55,790 nucleotides of DNA from an uncultured Monoglobus sp. (GCA_947625055.1 CANQMT010000017.1:1-55790); one strand, 5' to 3'; counted from the first letter of the stretch, positions 16,977-26,337 are shown. A program made the numbers and translations. The notes: generated from the letters alone by a model not told the origin.

Positions 16977-17699
16977 TTATATATTCTTTCCGGATCTCCG
17001 CAGAAAATCAATAAACTTATCCGCGGTCGTATTCATGATCAGTTCTTCCGGAAAATCTATTTCCTCAAGCATTTCGAGGGCATTTGAGATGTTTCCGACA
17101 TCCCACGGCGTGTGCGCGTCCGAGCTCACAACGATACCGCAGCCCAGTTCTTTGCACTTTTCCGCAATTTTGCGGCAGTTTTCCGCACTCAGGCTGCGCA
17201 CAGAATAGGAATGATTATTTATCTCAATGCATTTGCCCGCATCTCTCGCCGCCCGCACGACCGTTTCAATGTCATAAGGACAGCGCGGATCGCCGCTGTG
17301 GCCGAGAATGTTCACGTACGGATTTTTTATAACGCCCAGCCAAGTTTCTGTATGATCGGGGATCGCTCTGTCCTCATAGCACGGCTGGTGGATCGAGGCC
17401 ACCACTATCTGCATTTTCTCAATATGTTCAATATCCGGGCTGATATCGCCGTATCGATTCAGAACATTTGACTCGCAGCCTTTCAAGAGCCGCACGCCCT
17501 CGATATAGTCCGGCAGCTCAAGCATTGTTGTGAAGTGCCAAATATGGGGCGAGTCGGGCATGGGCGGAGTGTGGTTCGTCATGCACACAAGCTCAAGCCC
17601 TCTCCCGGCCGCGATCTTCATGTTTTCCCAAATTGTGCCGAAGGCGTGGGCGCTGCAGCATGTGTGGGTGTGGGCGTCCACCTTGATCGTAATACTCAT
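16977..17699 (-). CDS. PHP-domain phosphatase, YcdX-like
   Basis: A 240-aa metal-dependent phosphoesterase. Metal ligands of the PHP fold are visible: DAHTHTCCSAHAF at the N-terminus, MTNHTPPMPDSPHIWHF, GCESNVLN, SIHQPCYED, ILGHSGDP, EINNHSY and SSDAHTPWDVG. The arrangement is that of the YcdX subgroup, whose physiological substrate is unclear. It sits between hprK (19 bp) and murB (23 bp) on the same strand, so it is cotranscribed with the cell-wall/carbon-control cluster. Confidence 0.9.
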   Translation of the reverse strand: MSITIKVDAHTHTCCSAHAFGTIWENMKIAAGRGLELVCMTNHTPPMPDSPHIWHFTTMLELPDYIEGVRLLKGCESNVLNRYGDISPDIEHIEKMQIVVASIHQPCYEDRAIPDHTETWLGVIKNPYVNILGHSGDPRCPYDIETVVRAARDAGKCIEINNHSYSVRSLSAENCRKIAEKCKELGCGIVVSSDAHTPWDVGNISNALEMLEEIDFPEELIMNTTADKFIDFLRRSGKNI

Positions 17700-17718
17700 A
17701 ATTCGCTTTCACCCCGAT

Positions 17719-18651
17719 CTATTCAAACTGATTCATTTGCTCGGTTATTCGACGGTTGAGTTCTTCCGCCGCGTTATATCCCATTCGTTTCTGACGGTTG
17801 TTCATGGCCGCGACTTCAAAAATTACGGCAAGGTTCCTTCCGGGCCGCACCGGGATCGTCAGAGACGGAATATCAAGACCCAGGATATTGGTATACTCGT
17901 CAACAAGGCCGAGACGGTCATACTGTTTGTTGCGGTCCCATGTCTCAAGATGTATGATCATATCAATATTTTCGGAATCCTTGACCGCGCCCATGCCGAA
18001 TATATTTTTTACGTCAACAATACCTATGCCGCGGATCTCGATAAAATGCCGGATAATATCGGGCGCGACGCCGATAAGAGTCTTTGACGACACTTTTTTG
18101 ATCTCGACCGCGTCGTCGGCGACCAGCCTGTGTCCGCGCTTAATAAGCTCAACAGCAGTCTCGCTTTTTCCGACTCCGCTCTCACCGAGAATGAGCACTC
18201 CCTGGCCGTATATCTCGACCAGAACTCCGTGTCTGGTAATGCGCGGTGCAAGCTCAACGCTGAGATACGCGTTTAAAGTGCTTGTGAAATACGATGTCGG
18301 CTGCGCGGTTCTCAGGACCGGGGTCTCGTATTCCTCCGCCAGCTTGAGCATTTCGGCCGATGCGTTTCCGTTTCTTGTCAGAATTATCGCGGAAACGTTC
18401 TTTTCAAAAAGCCGTTTCAGACTGTTATACCTGACCTCGGCCGACAGACCGGCCAAATATGTGTTCTCAACCATGCCGAAGATCTGGATACGGCTGGAAT
18501 CAAAATAGTCAAAAAAACCCGTGATCTGTAAACCCGGACGGTTCACGTCCGCGGTCTCGATCACAATATCCTTATCGGGATAATAGAGCTTATCCAGCTT
18601 CATCTCACGGATAACCTTTTCAAGGCTCACGGTAATAATTTCATTCTCCAT
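17719..18651 (-). CDS. hprK: HPr kinase/phosphorylase
   Basis: Phosphorylates HPr at Ser46 and reverses it, setting carbon catabolite repression in Firmicutes. The 310-aa protein has the N-terminal domain, catalytic His141 (RHGVLVEIYGQG), Walker A GESGVGKS at 156-163, LVADDAVEI, the EIRGIGIVDVKNIFGMGAV signature and a C-terminal GRNLAVIFEVAAMNNRQKRMG. GAGGT precedes the ATG. As first gene of the cluster it is directly downstream of a consensus promoter. Confidence 0.97.
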   Translation of the reverse strand: MENEIITVSLEKVIREMKLDKLYYPDKDIVIETADVNRPGLQITGFFDYFDSSRIQIFGMVENTYLAGLSAEVRYNSLKRLFEKNVSAIILTRNGNASAEMLKLAEEYETPVLRTAQPTSYFTSTLNAYLSVELAPRITRHGVLVEIYGQGVLILGESGVGKSETAVELIKRGHRLVADDAVEIKKVSSKTLIGVAPDIIRHFIEIRGIGIVDVKNIFGMGAVKDSENIDMIIHLETWDRNKQYDRLGLVDEYTNILGLDIPSLTIPVRPGRNLAVIFEVAAMNNRQKRMGYNAAEELNRRITEQMNQFE

Positions 18652-18688
18652 AGACTCTACCTCAAATGCAATAATTTCTATAAAATAT

Positions 18689-18717
18689 ATTATAATTCAA
18701 GCTTAATTGTTTGTCAA
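18689..18717 (-). promoter_or_regulatory. Consensus sigma-A promoter of the hprK-whiA cluster
   Basis: Exact TTGACA (18712-18717), 17 bp, exact TATAAT (18689-18694) on the minus strand. It should be strong and probably drives all six genes. Confidence 0.85.
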
Positions 18718-18832
18718 TCCGTTTTGAAAAAAACGCGGTCAAAAACACAAACCGCGGCAATTTTCCAAAAAATCGCCACAAAATAAAAAAACGCCGATCG
18801 CTTGCGATTTTGACCAAGCGCTTCCTTAGAGG

Positions 18833-19060
18833 TGGATTTCCGCCGCAGGCGGAAAGACGGAGAGAGGTTAACATAGTGATTAGCGAATAGAACCCCTCTC
18901 AGTCGGCTCCGCCGACAGCTCCCCCCTAGGGGAGCCTTCCAAATTTGCCTCCCCTGCCGTTAGGTGGGGGGAGGGGGACCGCTTGCGGTGGAAGGGGACG
19001 CCACGGGCGGCAGATTGCCGCCCCTACAAGTTTCATCACGCCGTTTGGGGCGGGGGAGCC
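18833..19060. repeat. Mosaic of intergenic palindromic repeats
   Basis: A gene-free 230-bp stretch built from several inverted repeats: TTTCCGCC/GGCGGAAA (18837-18855); a three-unit TAG heptamer array (18874-18890); GTCGGCTCCGCCGAC with CCCCCCTAGGGGAG (18902-18932); a C/G-rich hairpin region (18950-18990); and GGGCGGCAGATTGCCGCCC (19005-19023). The last recurs exactly at 46489-46507. No coding frame of merit is present. The elements resemble REP/BIME-type dispersed repeats common in gut Clostridia. Confidence 0.7.
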
Positions 19061-19150
19061 GCTGTCATATACTTATACCATAACCCCTCAAAATGAGGTT
19101 CTATTGTTCCACTCATACTAAGAGCATAATTGCATGAAAATGATGCGATT

Positions 19151-19178
19151 ATAAAAAGGCGCTCCGCAATGGAGCGCC
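19151..19178 (-). terminator. Terminator after the 873-aa secreted protein gene
   Basis: Stem GGCGCTCC / GGAGCGCC, 5-base loop, followed on the minus strand by TTTTTATAA. It lies 35 bp past the stop. Confidence 0.85.
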
Positions 19179-19212
19179 CGCGTATTTATTGGGAAGAATT
19201 ATTTTTTCTTAT

Positions 19213-21834
19213 TTAAAAGTTTATTTCTTTTGTCTCGGCCAAAGGCTTCGCGGAATTGAAACCGCTCCAGACGAAGGCTTTTATCGAGCCGATCTTCTGC
19301 ATCTGAGGCGGGATGTTGAACCCGAATGAATAGTCATAATCGGGCGCGAAGTCGGCGCGGACATAGTCGATATTCAGCAGTATACCCTCCTCGTTATATA
19401 CCGCGACAAATACATAGTCCTTTGAGCTTTCGTCCTTTAGCTTTTTGAGCGTGACTTCCGCCTCAAAGCTTCCGTTTTCGGGCGGCGCGCCGAGAGCTTC
19501 ACCCGACTGCGTGAGTATGGATAAGCCGCTTATTTCGTACCTATAGTTTTTGCTCGGCGCATCGATCGTCACTGTGCCGTATGCCGCGCTTCCGTCTGTG
19601 TACAGGGCGCGCACAGCATATTTTTGACCCGCTTGGGCTGTAAATGTTTTGTCTGTAATTTTTGTTCTGTCTGTTCCGAGAGCGAACAGATCCTCGTCTG
19701 TCGGTTCCGCAATGCCCTCATATCTTTCTTCGCACTTCACATATTCGAGCTTGGCTATATCATCGCCGTCGGGCCGGACATCCACCGTGAATTGGCTGCC
19801 GTCCGATTTTGTGCTGCATTCAATAGGCGGGCGAATATCACTGCTCGGCGAGAGCGTGAACCGTGAAAATGAATAGTTTCCCCATTCGTCCTCAAGGATT
19901 ACCCTGTATTCGCCCAAATCTTTAAGATAATACACTCCGTTGATCGGCTCGATCATCTGACTGTACTTTTGATAACCGGCGATAGTCTGCTGCGTTGCGC
20001 GTATCTCATCAAGTACGCCGGCAGAAGCTAACTCGTGAATAACTCTGTAAACATAAATATTCTTTATGCCGGCATTAGGGTTCTCGACAATATTGTTCAG
20101 TTTTGCTTCGGCGATATATTCTTCGCTGAAATCCGGGTATACATTCAGTTCAACCTCCGCCGATGTCAATTTTATGTTCTTTACCTCAAAAAACTTGAAG
20201 CTTTTGTTTCCGCTCTTATCTTCGGCATATATGATATAGGGGCTGTTTTGATAAACAGTAAAGGTGTTTCCGATCACCTCGGTTGAATAATCGGTATACT
20301 TTTCATCTCCTATGACATTATCTATGAAGGCGCTTAAATAATAGCTCTCCGCAATAATTCCCTGCTCAAGTCCGCCGCAAATTTTTTCTAACTCTTTCAG
20401 TTCTTCCTCACTCGTCTTATCCGAGCCCGGCAGAAAAAGACTGAAGCAATCAACATCATAAGGTACAGAGCCGCTGTCTATCCCGTCTTCGTAGGGCGGA
20501 TACAATCCGTGCCGGCTTTGTGACATTCTGACAAAGCGTACCTGCGCAATATCCTCGTCATCAGTTATGTTAAGATTTACGCTTATCGGGTTCCATGTGT
20601 CATCGGTTTCCGACAGCGTATAACTGATCTTTGGCGCCTCGGTGGGCTTTGGCTCGGCTGTCGCCGAGGGTATAGGCGATGATGTCTCATCAGGCTCATT
20701 TGTCGGTTCGGGCTCATTGTCGATATCCACTCGCTCATAGCTCGCGTTGCCGCTTGTGTCAATAGCGCAGATCACTATGGATCTATCCGTCTTTATTGTT
20801 TCGCCGGAAGCCGAAATCGGTTTTCTCTCTGTCAGGAAAAATTCATCCGTGCCGTTATCGGACTCGCCTATCTGTTTAAACTCAACATCAGCATAATCAA
20901 TTCTCGCAACGCCTATATTATCCGCGGCTGTCACTTTTATTTCCGACGTTTCATTTTCGGACGCGGGTATTGTCACGTCAAAGTCGATCTCGGGCGGCTT
21001 GGTGTCGGCTTGAGACGGTTTTGGCAGCTCCTTCGACACAACCGTGTATTTCCCCTCGGAATCTTCAATAAACAGCTTGTATGAGCCGGTGTATTTTAAA
21101 TTATACACGCCATTTTCATCGGGCTTTACCTCAAGTCCGGAGTTTATGAAACTGTCCATCAGCTTTGAGATCATATCATCATATCGGGCGTTGCAATAGT
21201 CGGGCGGCAAAGATTCCGGCCATGAGCCGGGCGGCAGCAGATAATCTTTTACGAGAGCGTAACGCTTTATCGTCTTTCCCTTGCCGCACTCCATATTCTT
21301 GATCGCGGCCGAGGCGATAGTATCCTTTGAATAATCTCCGAAGTTTTTGAACTCAATATCCGCCATTGGGCGCTCTGTTTCTATCTCGTTTATGTCAACT
21401 CTTTTTATAAACTGCGGCGCTCCGCTCGTATCGGATATCCAGCCGCAGAATATGTATGTGCCGTTTAAACAAATATCAAGGTCAAACCTGATCTTGCAGC
21501 TTCCGCCATACCATTCGGACTGTTTTGTGATCAAATTTTCTTTTTCTTTGTTGTCGGCATAAACTTGATTTAAATCTGCTCCGCTTTCAAGCGCGTCAAC
21601 CCTGAGCCACGACGCTTTTATAAAACGATCCGCAGGGTACGCGCCCGACGTCTGCATTCCGCTGTCAAATACCGCCTGAAGCGTGAACGGGTGCATTGTG
21701 TAGACGTAACCGAGACTGCTGCCGTGCCTCACCGTGACAGAAAGGCTCGGTGCGACATCTTCCGCGAACGCGAGCGGCGCCGATGCGGCGAAGATCATAA
21801 GCGCCGCCAAAATTAAACCGATAAATTTTTTCAT
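19213..21834 (-). CDS. Large secreted multidomain protein of unknown function
   Basis: An 873-aa protein not recognised as a whole. GGAGG lies 7 bases before the ATG. A clear signal peptide spans 1-24 (MKKFIGLILAALMIF... AFA|ED). A beta-rich region follows, including an Ig-like stretch near 280-340 (PPEIDFDVTIPASENETSEIKVTAADNIGV), a Pro/Thr/Glu linker near 372-395, further Ig-like segments (DDTWNPISVNLNITDDEDI; PPIECSTKSDGSQFTVDV) and a C-terminal module (about 770-873: FVAVYNEEGILLNIDYV, FNIPPQ, IKAFVWSGFNSAKPLAE). That last module is also present in both pectate lyases here. No catalytic motif, LPXTG or SLH domain is seen. It lies 118 bp downstream of the pectate lyase gene on the same strand, so a role in pectin binding or adhesion is likely but unproven. 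Confidence 0.75.
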   Translation of the reverse strand: MKKFIGLILAALMIFAASAPLAFAEDVAPSLSVTVRHGSSLGYVYTMHPFTLQAVFDSGMQTSGAYPADRFIKASWLRVDALESGADLNQVYADNKEKENLITKQSEWYGGSCKIRFDLDICLNGTYIFCGWISDTSGAPQFIKRVDINEIETERPMADIEFKNFGDYSKDTIASAAIKNMECGKGKTIKRYALVKDYLLPPGSWPESLPPDYCNARYDDMISKLMDSFINSGLEVKPDENGVYNLKYTGSYKLFIEDSEGKYTVVSKELPKPSQADTKPPEIDFDVTIPASENETSEIKVTAADNIGVARIDYADVEFKQIGESDNGTDEFFLTERKPISASGETIKTDRSIVICAIDTSGNASYERVDIDNEPEPTNEPDETSSPIPSATAEPKPTEAPKISYTLSETDDTWNPISVNLNITDDEDIAQVRFVRMSQSRHGLYPPYEDGIDSGSVPYDVDCFSLFLPGSDKTSEEELKELEKICGGLEQGIIAESYYLSAFIDNVIGDEKYTDYSTEVIGNTFTVYQNSPYIIYAEDKSGNKSFKFFEVKNIKLTSAEVELNVYPDFSEEYIAEAKLNNIVENPNAGIKNIYVYRVIHELASAGVLDEIRATQQTIAGYQKYSQMIEPINGVYYLKDLGEYRVILEDEWGNYSFSRFTLSPSSDIRPPIECSTKSDGSQFTVDVRPDGDDIAKLEYVKCEERYEGIAEPTDEDLFALGTDRTKITDKTFTAQAGQKYAVRALYTDGSAAYGTVTIDAPSKNYRYEISGLSILTQSGEALGAPPENGSFEAEVTLKKLKDESSKDYVFVAVYNEEGILLNIDYVRADFAPDYDYSFGFNIPPQMQKIGSIKAFVWSGFNSAKPLAETKEINF

Positions 21835-21952
21835 AATAAACCTCCTACTTTTTTTAATTTATTGTTCCGCATATTTTCAAACAGCATAACCCACGCTGCG
21901 CCAATAATTTGACGAGGCGGTAAGTATGCGTCAAAATTAGAAATAATTTTTT

Positions 21953-23845
21953 CTAATTGATTACTTCAACCGGCGTGCTACGAGTAGCTTCGCCCTTGTC
22001 GTTATATGCAACAACAGAGAAGTAATAAACATTTATTGGTACTTCTATAGTTTGATTTATACTGCTGCTCTCGAATTCCATCATTTTCTCATCTCTGTTA
22101 TACAAAACGAGTTTTGTTATTTTTGTTCCCGGCTTCGGCGCTGCGGATATATTAAAATTAAGCATTCTGCCTGTTCCTGTAACTTCCAGACTGACGTCAG
22201 GATTTGTGGGATATTCCTGCCGCATCGTCCAATCGTTGACATAGGCTTCGATCCATGTGTAGCCTTTCCACTTGCCGGTTGGCACAATGTCTGTTTCCTT
22301 GGCGCCGTCCATTCCGTTTTCCTCTTTCCAGTCCTGCGGAATTTCAAAGGTTCGGTATACAGGCTCATATTGCATTACGCCGCCGACTTCTTCGGCGCTG
22401 TCTATTATCCTGCCGGTGCCGCATTTAACATCATTGATAACTCTCGCGTCGGTTTCATCGCGCTTAGGGAGCGACGCGCCCACATGGTCGAGAAGCGTAT
22501 TATATGTATCATACGCGCTCTCATACGGTATCTCATTAACCATAGGCACAGGCTCTGTTAAAAAGACCATTCCCTTGTCGGAGTTTATTCTCACGCCTTT
22601 TGTATTGTCGTTTGTAACCTCGTCGCTGCCTTCCATAACATTTCCCGCAAAGTAGAAATATGACGGATGCTCCTTTGGCGAGGATGTGTCAAATATCCGT
22701 GTCCTTAAGTTGCTTTTGGTTCCGGGGCCGGGTTTGTAGTAATTGTTTACCCAGTTGACCTTTGTGTCTGAGCCGTAATATGTTCCGTCATAAGCTGTAG
22801 ACTCGCCTCCGTATGCGGAATTGGTATTGCCCCATTGGTAAATTATATTATTTCTTACATCTGTTTCCTGAAGCTGCCGGTCAAGTCGAGGCGTTCTGCT
22901 GTCGTGGCTCGCCATCAGGTTATGATGATAGCTGGTGTTTGTTCCTCCCCAAATTCCGCCGTAGCCGTGGTTGCCTTTGATATGCACCGACTGCTTCAAG
23001 CTCTCGGAGCTTATGCAGTTTTGAACCGTCATATTGGCTCCGCCATAGAATGTAAGGCACTCGTCAACGCTGTAACTTACAGAGCAATGATCTATTATCG
23101 TATTATCCGATGCCCCGCCGAAACCGTCGATCTCCAATCTGCGAAAGTCGGTCGGTCTGACTCTGATATAACGGACAATACTGTCACCGCTCATTACAAT
23201 ATTCGCTCCTGTTATTGTGATCCCGTCGCCCGGGGCTGTCTGACCCAGTATTGTCACTCCGTATACGTTTCGGATCGTTGTCATCAGGTTTATTGTTCCG
23301 CCAACATCAAAAACAACTATTCTGCCCGGCTTGGAAACCGCGTCTCGGAACGAGCCCGGGCCCTCATCTTCAAGATTTGTCACATGGTAAACCGATATGT
23401 TCGGAAACTCCCTCGCGCCTTTCGCGAACTTGCCTGCGCCCTCGGCCCCGGGGAACGCCAACCCGTAGGCGACTTCAAATGTGGGCATAGGTGTCGGGCT
23501 TAAACCGATTATGTACGGCTCCGCCAAAGGCTCACAGTCCGCTGCGTTATTCCACAGCATTATTTTTGAGCCGTAACTTGGCTTTCTGTCAAGCGGTATA
23601 TTAAAGCTGTTCGTATTTTCGATTTTTCCGCTCTTGAACTGAACGCCGATCAAAACATCATCTTCATATTCAGCGGCAATCAATGTGTACTCGGTGCCCG
23701 ACTGCGTATTCGTGTCCGGAGTTATCGTAACTCCCGCATCGGACACGCCGTCAATTCTCCATTTTAATTCGGTATCCGCCGCAAATACGCCGCAGCACAA
23801 AAGAATAAGCATAATCAAAGTTGTAACAAAAAGCATTTTTTTCAT
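21953..23845 (-). CDS. Secreted pectate lyase, polysaccharide lyase family 1
   Basis: Cleaves polygalacturonate by beta-elimination outside the cell. The start at 23845 has GGAGG 5 bases upstream and a signal peptide (1-22, ...CCGVFA|AD). Residues about 27-113 are the accessory module shared with the other secreted proteins (LIAAEYEDDVLIGVQF, KIMLWNN, EPLAE). The parallel beta-helix lyase domain begins near 127 (LAFPGAEGAGKFAKGAR) and includes GSFRDAV, IVVFDVGGTI, QTAPGDGITITG, IIDHCSVSYSVDE and YHHNLMASHDSRTPRLD, where the Arg is the likely catalytic base. A C-terminal Ig-like region (about 555-630) ends the 630-aa protein. It has its own promoter behind phased repeats and lies downstream of an AgrC/LytTR pair. 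Confidence 0.9.
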   Translation of the reverse strand: MKKMLFVTTLIMLILLCCGVFAADTELKWRIDGVSDAGVTITPDTNTQSGTEYTLIAAEYEDDVLIGVQFKSGKIENTNSFNIPLDRKPSYGSKIMLWNNAADCEPLAEPYIIGLSPTPMPTFEVAYGLAFPGAEGAGKFAKGAREFPNISVYHVTNLEDEGPGSFRDAVSKPGRIVVFDVGGTINLMTTIRNVYGVTILGQTAPGDGITITGANIVMSGDSIVRYIRVRPTDFRRLEIDGFGGASDNTIIDHCSVSYSVDECLTFYGGANMTVQNCISSESLKQSVHIKGNHGYGGIWGGTNTSYHHNLMASHDSRTPRLDRQLQETDVRNNIIYQWGNTNSAYGGESTAYDGTYYGSDTKVNWVNNYYKPGPGTKSNLRTRIFDTSSPKEHPSYFYFAGNVMEGSDEVTNDNTKGVRINSDKGMVFLTEPVPMVNEIPYESAYDTYNTLLDHVGASLPKRDETDARVINDVKCGTGRIIDSAEEVGGVMQYEPVYRTFEIPQDWKEENGMDGAKETDIVPTGKWKGYTWIEAYVNDWTMRQEYPTNPDVSLEVTGTGRMLNFNISAAPKPGTKITKLVLYNRDEKMMEFESSSINQTIEVPINVYYFSVVAYNDKGEATRSTPVEVIN

Positions 23846-23985
23846 AATCTCCTCCTTTAACCATACTAAACCACACGAAAACCTTGACAAAACAGTATTT
23901 TATTACCGCATATTTTGCAATACCTAAAGCGCGAAGATCGGGCCGCCTCGCGAATATGATATGCCGCTGATATATTTCTTTTGTA

Positions 23986-24014
23986 ATTGTATCACATTGG
24001 TAATTATATGTCAA
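23986..24014 (-). promoter_or_regulatory. Sigma-A promoter of the pectate lyase gene
   Basis: TTGACA (24009-24014), 17 bp, TACAAT (23986-23991) on the minus strand, giving a leader of about 135 nt before the ATG at 23845. The -35 box lies 68 bp from the nearest phased repeat. Confidence 0.75.
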
Positions 24015-24081
24015 TAATTATTTTTGTGATTTAAAAAATACATATATTGAAATATTTTATGATGCATTAGACCGCACCTTA

Positions 24082-24153
24082 TATCGCAAGTATAGCGCCT
24101 TATACTTTTTTGTCAATAGCTGTATCGTGAACTACCGTTTTATATCGTGAACT
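24082..24153. promoter_or_regulatory. Phased direct repeats, candidate LytTR operator
   Basis: TATCGTGAACT occurs exactly at 24123-24133 and 24143-24153 (20 bp apart). A diverged copy, TATCGCAAGT, is at 24082, 41 bp away, which is two further turns of the same phase. LytTR regulators bind pairs of about 9-bp direct repeats spaced by two helical turns. The position, upstream of the pectate lyase promoter and next to a LytTR regulator gene, fits an activator site. Confidence 0.6.
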
Positions 24154-24237
24154 GCACTTTTTATTACTTGTTTAACATAAGTTTCTCCACCCTTTTCTCG
24201 CAAACAAATAATAACATAAAAAAACCTAAAAAATTTT

Positions 24238-24273
24238 TTCGTGTAATTTTTAGGCCGTTTCGTGTAATTTTTA
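24238..24273. repeat. Second pair of direct repeats with 21-bp spacing
   Basis: TTCGTGTAATTTTTA occurs exactly at 24238-24252 and 24259-24273. It shares the TCGTG core with the repeats at 24123 and 24143. It lies between the kinase terminator and the first repeat group and may be a second operator. Confidence 0.5.
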
Positions 24274-24276
24274 AGC

Positions 24277-24322
24277 TAAAAAAGAGCAAATCAGGAAATA
24301 ATTTCCCGATTTGCCCTTTTTT
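24277..24322. terminator. Terminator after the histidine kinase gene
   Basis: Long imperfect hairpin (GCAAATC / GATTTGC with GGAAAT / ATTTCC inside), flanked by A6 and T6 runs, 12 bp past the kinase stop. It separates the two-component operon from the pectate lyase gene. Confidence 0.85.
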
Positions 24323-24333
24323 CTATACAAATT

Positions 24334-25623
24334 TTATACGTCAAAAAGCACTATATTTGTTTCGTAAATTCCGTTTTCGCATGATGCGCGCATTATTCCG
24401 TTATACTTTTCAACTACCTCTGTTATGTTTTTTAATCCTATTCCGTGATTTGCCTTATCTGCCTTGTCGGTTTGAGGTATCCCGTTAACAAATTCAATTT
24501 GCTTGCATGTTGAATTTCTTATGCCTACAAACAATTGATTTTGACGGAAGAAAATGTCAAAAACTATCTGTCGCTTAGTCGGCTCAAGTTCCAAACACCC
24601 CTCAATAGCGTTGTCAAACAAATTACCCAGCAGCATACAGCACTCCACACCGTTGAGCTTTAAATCACAGGGCAGTTTCTTGATATTCAAATCAACTTCA
24701 ATATCGTTTTCTTTCGCTTGCTCAATCTTTGAATTTATTATCGAGTCAAGGGCGAGGTTGCCTGTATCCATTACCGCGCATTCTTTTGCAGCTTTTTCAA
24801 TGCCCAGTTCCGATATGTATTTTTTTGCCTCGCCGGTGTGATTGCTGTCAATCATTGAGTCTATAATTTGAAGATGGTTCTTAAAATCATGTTTTATTGA
24901 TGTCATTCTCACATTTTCGGCGTCTGATTGCTTGGCCTGCTTTTCCTGCGCATTCACCTGATTTTCAAGCAGAATATTCTTCATTTTTGTTTCAAAAGAG
25001 TCTATTAATTTGTTAAAAATATAAAAACTGATAATATTGCTGTACATTATACATATCATCAGTATTAATAAAAAAATACTGCTCCTGTTTGAACTTGTTT
25101 CAAAATAATAAGTTACAGATATTATTATAGCTAAGTTTATTATTGGTATTGTAAGTAATGCCAGCCAATAACTTCGGAACATATAGGCATATTTTTTATT
25201 ACCCCAAAGACATATTAACTCAATAATTCCAAACAACACAATTTTTGAAGCAATCATACCAACCATACGAAAGGCAGATTCATTAAACAACTCAACCGGT
25301 TGAATATGATTTAAAATTAACAATACCGCTCCGACCAAATATTCCGCCGTGCCGCTGATTAAAACAAAACCAAGCGAGCAAAAAATCTTTGATTTCAGAT
25401 CCCCGTTATAAAACATGACACCAAAATATGCCGCTGCAAGTGAAATTATTGTAGTTATAACCAAATTTGCGTTTATACAGCTGTTAATTATCATAATGAC
25501 AACAAATCCGGTTTTGGCAATAATCCTATATTTTCTTTTATCGATTGTTAAAAAATTATCGAACAACATAAATGCCGAAATCATTTCAAAGATGATTACA
25601 GCAATATCTAAAATTTTTAGCAT
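24334..25623 (-). CDS. AgrC-like sensor histidine kinase (GHKL), cassette 1
   Basis: A 429-aa kinase. The start is taken as ATG 25623, 8 bases after AGAGGT; a TTG at 25629 abuts the regulator stop. The N-terminal half (1-200) has about six membrane helices and no extracellular domain, as in AgrC-type peptide receptors. A linker coiled coil (about 205-235, Gln/Lys-rich) precedes the H box SIKHDFKNHLQII, the N box LLGNLFDNAIEGC and the G box HGIGLKNITEVVEKYNG, the HPK10/GHKL pattern. It is cotranscribed with the LytTR regulator upstream. The signal is unknown; no agrB or agrD is seen beside it. Confidence 0.88.
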   Translation of the reverse strand: MLKILDIAVIIFEMISAFMLFDNFLTIDKRKYRIIAKTGFVVIMIINSCINANLVITTIISLAAAYFGVMFYNGDLKSKIFCSLGFVLISGTAEYLVGAVLLILNHIQPVELFNESAFRMVGMIASKIVLFGIIELICLWGNKKYAYMFRSYWLALLTIPIINLAIIISVTYYFETSSNRSSIFLLILMICIMYSNIISFYIFNKLIDSFETKMKNILLENQVNAQEKQAKQSDAENVRMTSIKHDFKNHLQIIDSMIDSNHTGEAKKYISELGIEKAAKECAVMDTGNLALDSIINSKIEQAKENDIEVDLNIKKLPCDLKLNGVECCMLLGNLFDNAIEGCLELEPTKRQIVFDIFFRQNQLFVGIRNSTCKQIEFVNGIPQTDKADKANHGIGLKNITEVVEKYNGIMRASCENGIYETNIVLFDV

Positions 25624-25629
25624 TATCAA

Positions 25630-26337
25630 TTACCTCTTTTTCATAATATAATTCAAATATATATTCTCAAATTCTACTCTGCGAGAATCACTGACAGGCA
25701 CGGTTTCACCGTTGTTTAATATAACCTCTACCGCGGAACGCTTTGTGATCGCGGATAAATTCACGCAGAATGAATTGTGGGTCATCGCAAACCCATGCGC
25801 TTCGAAAATATTTTTATAGTCTTTCAATTTACCCATAAATTCATAAGCGCCATCAACTGTATGCAGAACGACTTTACGCATATCGTTATTGACATATATA
25901 ATATTGTCAAAAGGGATCGTGTACTCTTCACGATTGTATTTAAAAGAGAAGCGCGAAGAGTTTTGAGAATCCGCAATCTCCCGATCCAGCAGATCCTTGA
26001 GTTCCTCATAACTTACGGGTTTATTAAGAAATCCCGAAGGAGTGCATTTGAAACAATCGCGCATATATTTTTCATGATTCGTAAGAAAAATAATAGTGAC
26101 GTTTTTATCAAGCTCTCTTATCTTGTTTGCCGTTTCCACTCCGTTAATCTCGTTCATCTCAATATCAGTAATGAGCATATCAAAAACATTGCCGTGTATA
26201 CTGTAATATTTTAAAAGCTCCTCACCGGAATAAAAGACATTCCACTCAAGCTCTTTATAAGTTTTTCTGTACCTAAGAAGATGACTTTCTATATTATTTA
26301 TCCAATTATTGTCATCATCGCAAACCGCAATGTTCAT
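25630..26337 (-). CDS. LytTR response regulator (AgrA-like), cassette 1
   Basis: A 235-aa protein: receiver domain 1-120 (acidic pocket CDDDN at 6-10, phospho-acceptor Asp58 in MLITDIEMNEING, T/S in IIFLTNH and Lys in SGFLNKPVSYEEL) and C-terminal LytTR domain 135-235 (FSFKYNREEYTIPFDNIIYVNNDMRKVVLHT, YEFMGKL, GFAMTHNSFCVNLSAI, ILNNGETVPVS). AAAGGAG precedes the ATG with 9-base spacing. With the adjacent kinase it forms a complete two-component system; the pectate lyase behind the phased repeats is the obvious candidate target. Confidence 0.93.
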   Translation of the reverse strand: MNIAVCDDDNNWINNIESHLLRYRKTYKELEWNVFYSGEELLKYYSIHGNVFDMLITDIEMNEINGVETANKIRELDKNVTIIFLTNHEKYMRDCFKCTPSGFLNKPVSYEELKDLLDREIADSQNSSRFSFKYNREEYTIPFDNIIYVNNDMRKVVLHTVDGAYEFMGKLKDYKNIFEAHGFAMTHNSFCVNLSAITKRSAVEVILNNGETVPVSDSRRVEFENIYLNYIMKKR

